Source of the DNA: Candidatus Borrarchaeota archaeon
Lineage (GTDB): Archaea > Asgardarchaeota > Sifarchaeia > Borrarchaeales > Borrarchaeaceae
Length of the DNA: 6,078 nucleotides
Direction of reading: 5' to 3'
NCBI GenBank assembly: GCA_016840645.1
Contig: JAEORY010000259.1
Span: 1-6,078, forward strand
The position numbers were made by a program, and so were the translations under genes. Below, piece after piece: positions 4,036 to 6,078 of this stretch. A model generated the notes under the pieces. It searched no databases. It was not told the DNA's origin and worked only from the letters and a program-made list of their open reading frames with translations. Each line of letters opens with the position of its first letter. The stretch's first letter is position 1.

Positions 4036-5858
4036 TATCCTGTGTTCACCCTGTACGTCACATTAAACGAACCTTGATTTTTATCAGTGGTGAGACCACC
4101 TGGTGTGAGTTTTGCTGTCCCTGTTCCACTGAATACCACTTCAAAATAGAGCAACGTATTGTAAATTCGTGGAACTAACGTTGTCCAGGTTCCACCAGCT
4201 TGGTTAAGGAATATCATATTTCCCGCTGGATTTGCCCAGCTCACACTATATGAATTTGTGAACGGTATATGTATTCTGAGAATGCCGGTTCCTGAACCAC
4301 CGCTACTAATGTTATTGTAGTTCCAGAAATGCTCACACAATCCATTTCTCGCAATCTTGTAAGACGCGGCAGTGTTATTAAATGTAGGGATTGTGTCTCC
4401 ACCTACTGATGAAGATAAATTGGCCGAGGAAGCTCCGTTCTGATCCGCTGGAAGGGAAAACGTTACTTCTTCCTGGAACCTACCAATCCCGTCTTGCGCT
4501 GTAAGAGCTGTTACAGTCCAGTCGTCATTTGCAGCATCGTTTTTAGTTATTCTAAACGAACCAACTACTATACACGGGTTTCCATCGAACGCTGTTACAG
4601 TAACCCCACTATCTATCGCAAAGAAAGAGCCTTGTGTGGATGCTACTGCACTTCCAGATTTAGCGATATTCCCTGACGCTGGAGCTGTTGTTCTGTGAGG
4701 GACTCTCGATATCATGAAAGTAGCACTTGCATTCGCATCTTCAGCTACCGCATAGATAAACATGGGCATTGCGCTATTCCATGCTACCGTGGTTGTTGTA
4801 CCCCAGGTGTTTCCTGTTAAATCTGAAGTTCCGCTGTCATCGTCAAAGGAAATATCGGATGTGATTTCATGGACTACTTTATACCCAGCGCTTGATGTGC
4901 TAGGAAGAACCACATAACCTGGGTTTGTCGCTGAAAGAGCTGTTCCATCAGAACTCGTAACCTTGAACGTCGGTGAGGAATAATTGATTCCGATGTTGTA
5001 CGTTGTTCCAACTGGCATCTGGAGAAGAACGTCCGTGATCGACATAAATCCGTTACCATCAACTGAGAAATAGCGATTATCTCCTGAGATCAACCCTGCA
5101 TCGTACGGGTCAGCTGGGGACGCTGCGATCGCAGCTCCTAGTTGGACATCGACTTGATACTGATTTGCGGCTCTTGAGTGTGTTGCTACGGGAGCGTTTG
5201 CGTTTGTCGCGTTGGTTACTGTGTTTCCAAAAACAGCCATTAGTCCATTAGCGTCTGGAACGACCGGGTCTGTTCCTGGTCCTGTATTGAAATCCACATC
5301 TACAGAGTCTACCGCAGGTCCTGCTCCACCAGCTAAAGTCACATATCCATCTCCATCAACAACAAATGCTGTGTCATCAAAACTACATATACCAGCATCG
5401 TTTTTATCGCCTGGTGCTCCCGTTCTTGCTGTAGCTACCTGAAGGTTTATATCGAGTGTGTTTGTCCCTGTGTCGGCTACTGATTCTAACGGGATTCCTG
5501 ATGGATTTGCTCCATTATTGACTGCGTTGCCATCTATATCGATGTTTCCTGAGGCGTCTGGTCCTACCGCTGCGTCAACCTGATCTCTTATGTCATCTAT
5601 TCCTGGTGAGGTTCCGCTGATGTCAACTCTAACCCAGGTGGCATCACCGTTTGATTCAAACCTAATAAGCTTCCAAAACTCACCTTCTGTGACTGGAGAC
5701 TGCGATTCTTTATTGGTGCGCCATTCACACCACATGGGGAATTTCTTATCGGTAACAGTTGGGCGCCTGGGTGCATGAACTACAGGGACCGTTGAGAGTC
5801 TGCTATCCGCATATGATAATGAATCTACGTTCTGCCCTGGGACGCCAAATCTAACCAT
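4035..5858 (-). CDS. Tail-fibre/receptor-binding-like structural protein with internal repeats
   Basis: A 607-residue protein rich in Gly, Ala, Thr, Ser, Asn and Asp and poor in Lys, typical of beta-structured phage fibres. N-terminal residues 1-80 (with PMWCEWRTNKESQSPVTEGE, then FWKLIRFESNGDATW) probably form an attachment module. Residues about 85-175 and 181-275 are two diverged copies of one repeat, aligned by DAGICSFDDTAFVVDGDGYV against DAGLISGDNRYFSVDGNGFM. Residues 276-500 are a Thr/Ser-rich beta region. The end (498-607: SYKIARNGLCEHFWNYNN, then GSGTGILRIHIPFT) resembles C-terminal beta domains of phage fibres and is the likely receptor-contact part. No enzymatic or chaperone-autocleavage motif was seen. 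GAGGA precedes the ATG, and both ends overlap their neighbours (TAATG). The fibre role is inferred from composition, repeats and recalled similarity. Confidence 0.75.
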   Translation of the reverse strand: MVRFGVPGQNVDSLSYADSRLSTVPVVHAPRRPTVTDKKFPMWCEWRTNKESQSPVTEGEFWKLIRFESNGDATWVRVDISGTSPGIDDIRDQVDAAVGPDASGNIDIDGNAVNNGANPSGIPLESVADTGTNTLDINLQVATARTGAPGDKNDAGICSFDDTAFVVDGDGYVTLAGGAGPAVDSVDVDFNTGPGTDPVVPDANGLMAVFGNTVTNATNANAPVATHSRAANQYQVDVQLGAAIAASPADPYDAGLISGDNRYFSVDGNGFMSITDVLLQMPVGTTYNIGINYSSPTFKVTSSDGTALSATNPGYVVLPSTSSAGYKVVHEITSDISFDDDSGTSDLTGNTWGTTTTVAWNSAMPMFIYAVAEDANASATFMISRVPHRTTAPASGNIAKSGSAVASTQGSFFAIDSGVTVTAFDGNPCIVVGSFRITKNDAANDDWTVTALTAQDGIGRFQEEVTFSLPADQNGASSANLSSSVGGDTIPTFNNTAASYKIARNGLCEHFWNYNNISSGGSGTGILRIHIPFTNSYSVSWANPAGNMIFLNQAGGTWTTLVPRIYNTLLYFEVVFSGTGTAKLTPGGLTTDKNQGSFNVTYRVNTG

Positions 5859-6078
5859 TAGTCATTCCTCACACTTGAGACCACTTGCTCTTTGGTTTTC
5901 TTATCTTTTGCCGCATCCCACTCGTCTAAATACATCTTAATTTTAGAATTGGATGCTTCTGCTTTTTCTTTACATTTTGTAATTTCATCTTGATCATTAA
6001 TTAATAAAGCTTTTAATGCTGTCACTATGAATTCCTGTGAATACATATCCTGATCAAAAATACTTTTGAGACGTCTAT
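5858..6078 (-). CDS. Small helical phage protein, 5' end probably outside window
   Basis: The frame is open from the window edge (RRLKSIFDQD before the first ATG). The ATG at 6046 would give a 62-residue protein but has only GGA almost touching it, so the true start probably lies upstream. Visible residues are amphipathic helix: MYSQEFIVTALKALLINDQD, then EITKCKEKAEASNSKIKMYL and DEWDAAKDKKTKEQVVSSVRND. There is no membrane segment and no motif that I recognise. It overlaps the tail-fibre start (TAATG) and carries that gene's GAGGA site, so the two are coupled. A role as fibre accessory, chaperone or minor structural protein is inference from position. Confidence 0.7.
   Translation of the reverse strand, partial: RRLKSIFDQDMYSQEFIVTALKALLINDQDEITKCKEKAEASNSKIKMYLDEWDAAKDKKTKEQVVSSVRND

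Noticed and set aside
4874..5062. Minus-strand 62-codon frame inside the fibre gene
   Set aside because: It is a second reading frame of the same strand within the fibre gene, with no start signal of its own and an Arg/Ser/Gln-rich composition typical of out-of-frame reading.
4494..5778. Several plus-strand open frames of 60-76 codons opposite the tail-fibre gene (for example 5212-5442 and 5590-5778)
   Set aside because: They lie entirely antisense to a long, compositionally convincing fibre gene, lack good ribosome binding sites, and have low-complexity Ser/Pro/Thr content that mirrors the fibre's codons.

Overview
The window looks like part of the genome of a tailed double-stranded DNA phage or prophage of a bacterium. 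The evidence is a two-gene recombination module, a run of very small overlapping genes, and an opposing cassette with a repeat-built tail-fibre or receptor-binding type protein followed by a small lipoprotein. Shine-Dalgarno sites are mostly purine-rich and most junctions are ATGA/TAATG-type overlaps. A lipobox-bearing protein and general gene style suggest a Gram-negative host, but the host cannot be named from the sequence. No tRNA, rRNA, CRISPR array, insertion sequence or integrase was seen.

Plus strand, 1-3305: one tightly packed early-type operon. It opens with the 3' part of an unrecognised gene (open to the window edge), then a RecT-like single-strand annealing protein (297-1142) and a YqaJ/lambda-exonuclease-family nuclease (1145-1990). 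The nuclease would resect double-strand ends and the annealing protein would pair the exposed strands. Seven small genes follow: a 29-residue membrane peptide, a coiled-coil protein, a protein resembling the FtsK gamma DNA-binding winged helix, an acidic unknown in a 77-base overlap, a membrane-anchored coiled-coil protein, an acidic unknown and a DUF551 protein.

Minus strand, 6078-3826: a coupled three-gene cassette. It runs from a small helical protein (open at the window edge), through a 607-residue tail-fibre-like protein with two diverged copies of a ~95-residue repeat, to a small lipoprotein. It ends in a strong intrinsic terminator with a TTCG loop (3754-3780). The two operons converge.

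Minus strand, 3716-3364, between the operons: a separate unit of two very small coupled genes, of which the first (49 codons) is easily missed. It has its own possible promoter, overlapped by a perfect 8+3+8 inverted repeat, and may be translated without a leader. The second gene encodes a cysteine-rich protein with a strict C-x3-C rhythm and a C-terminal CVLL that matches a eukaryotic prenylation box. This accessory ('moron'-like) unit is the most unusual part of the window.
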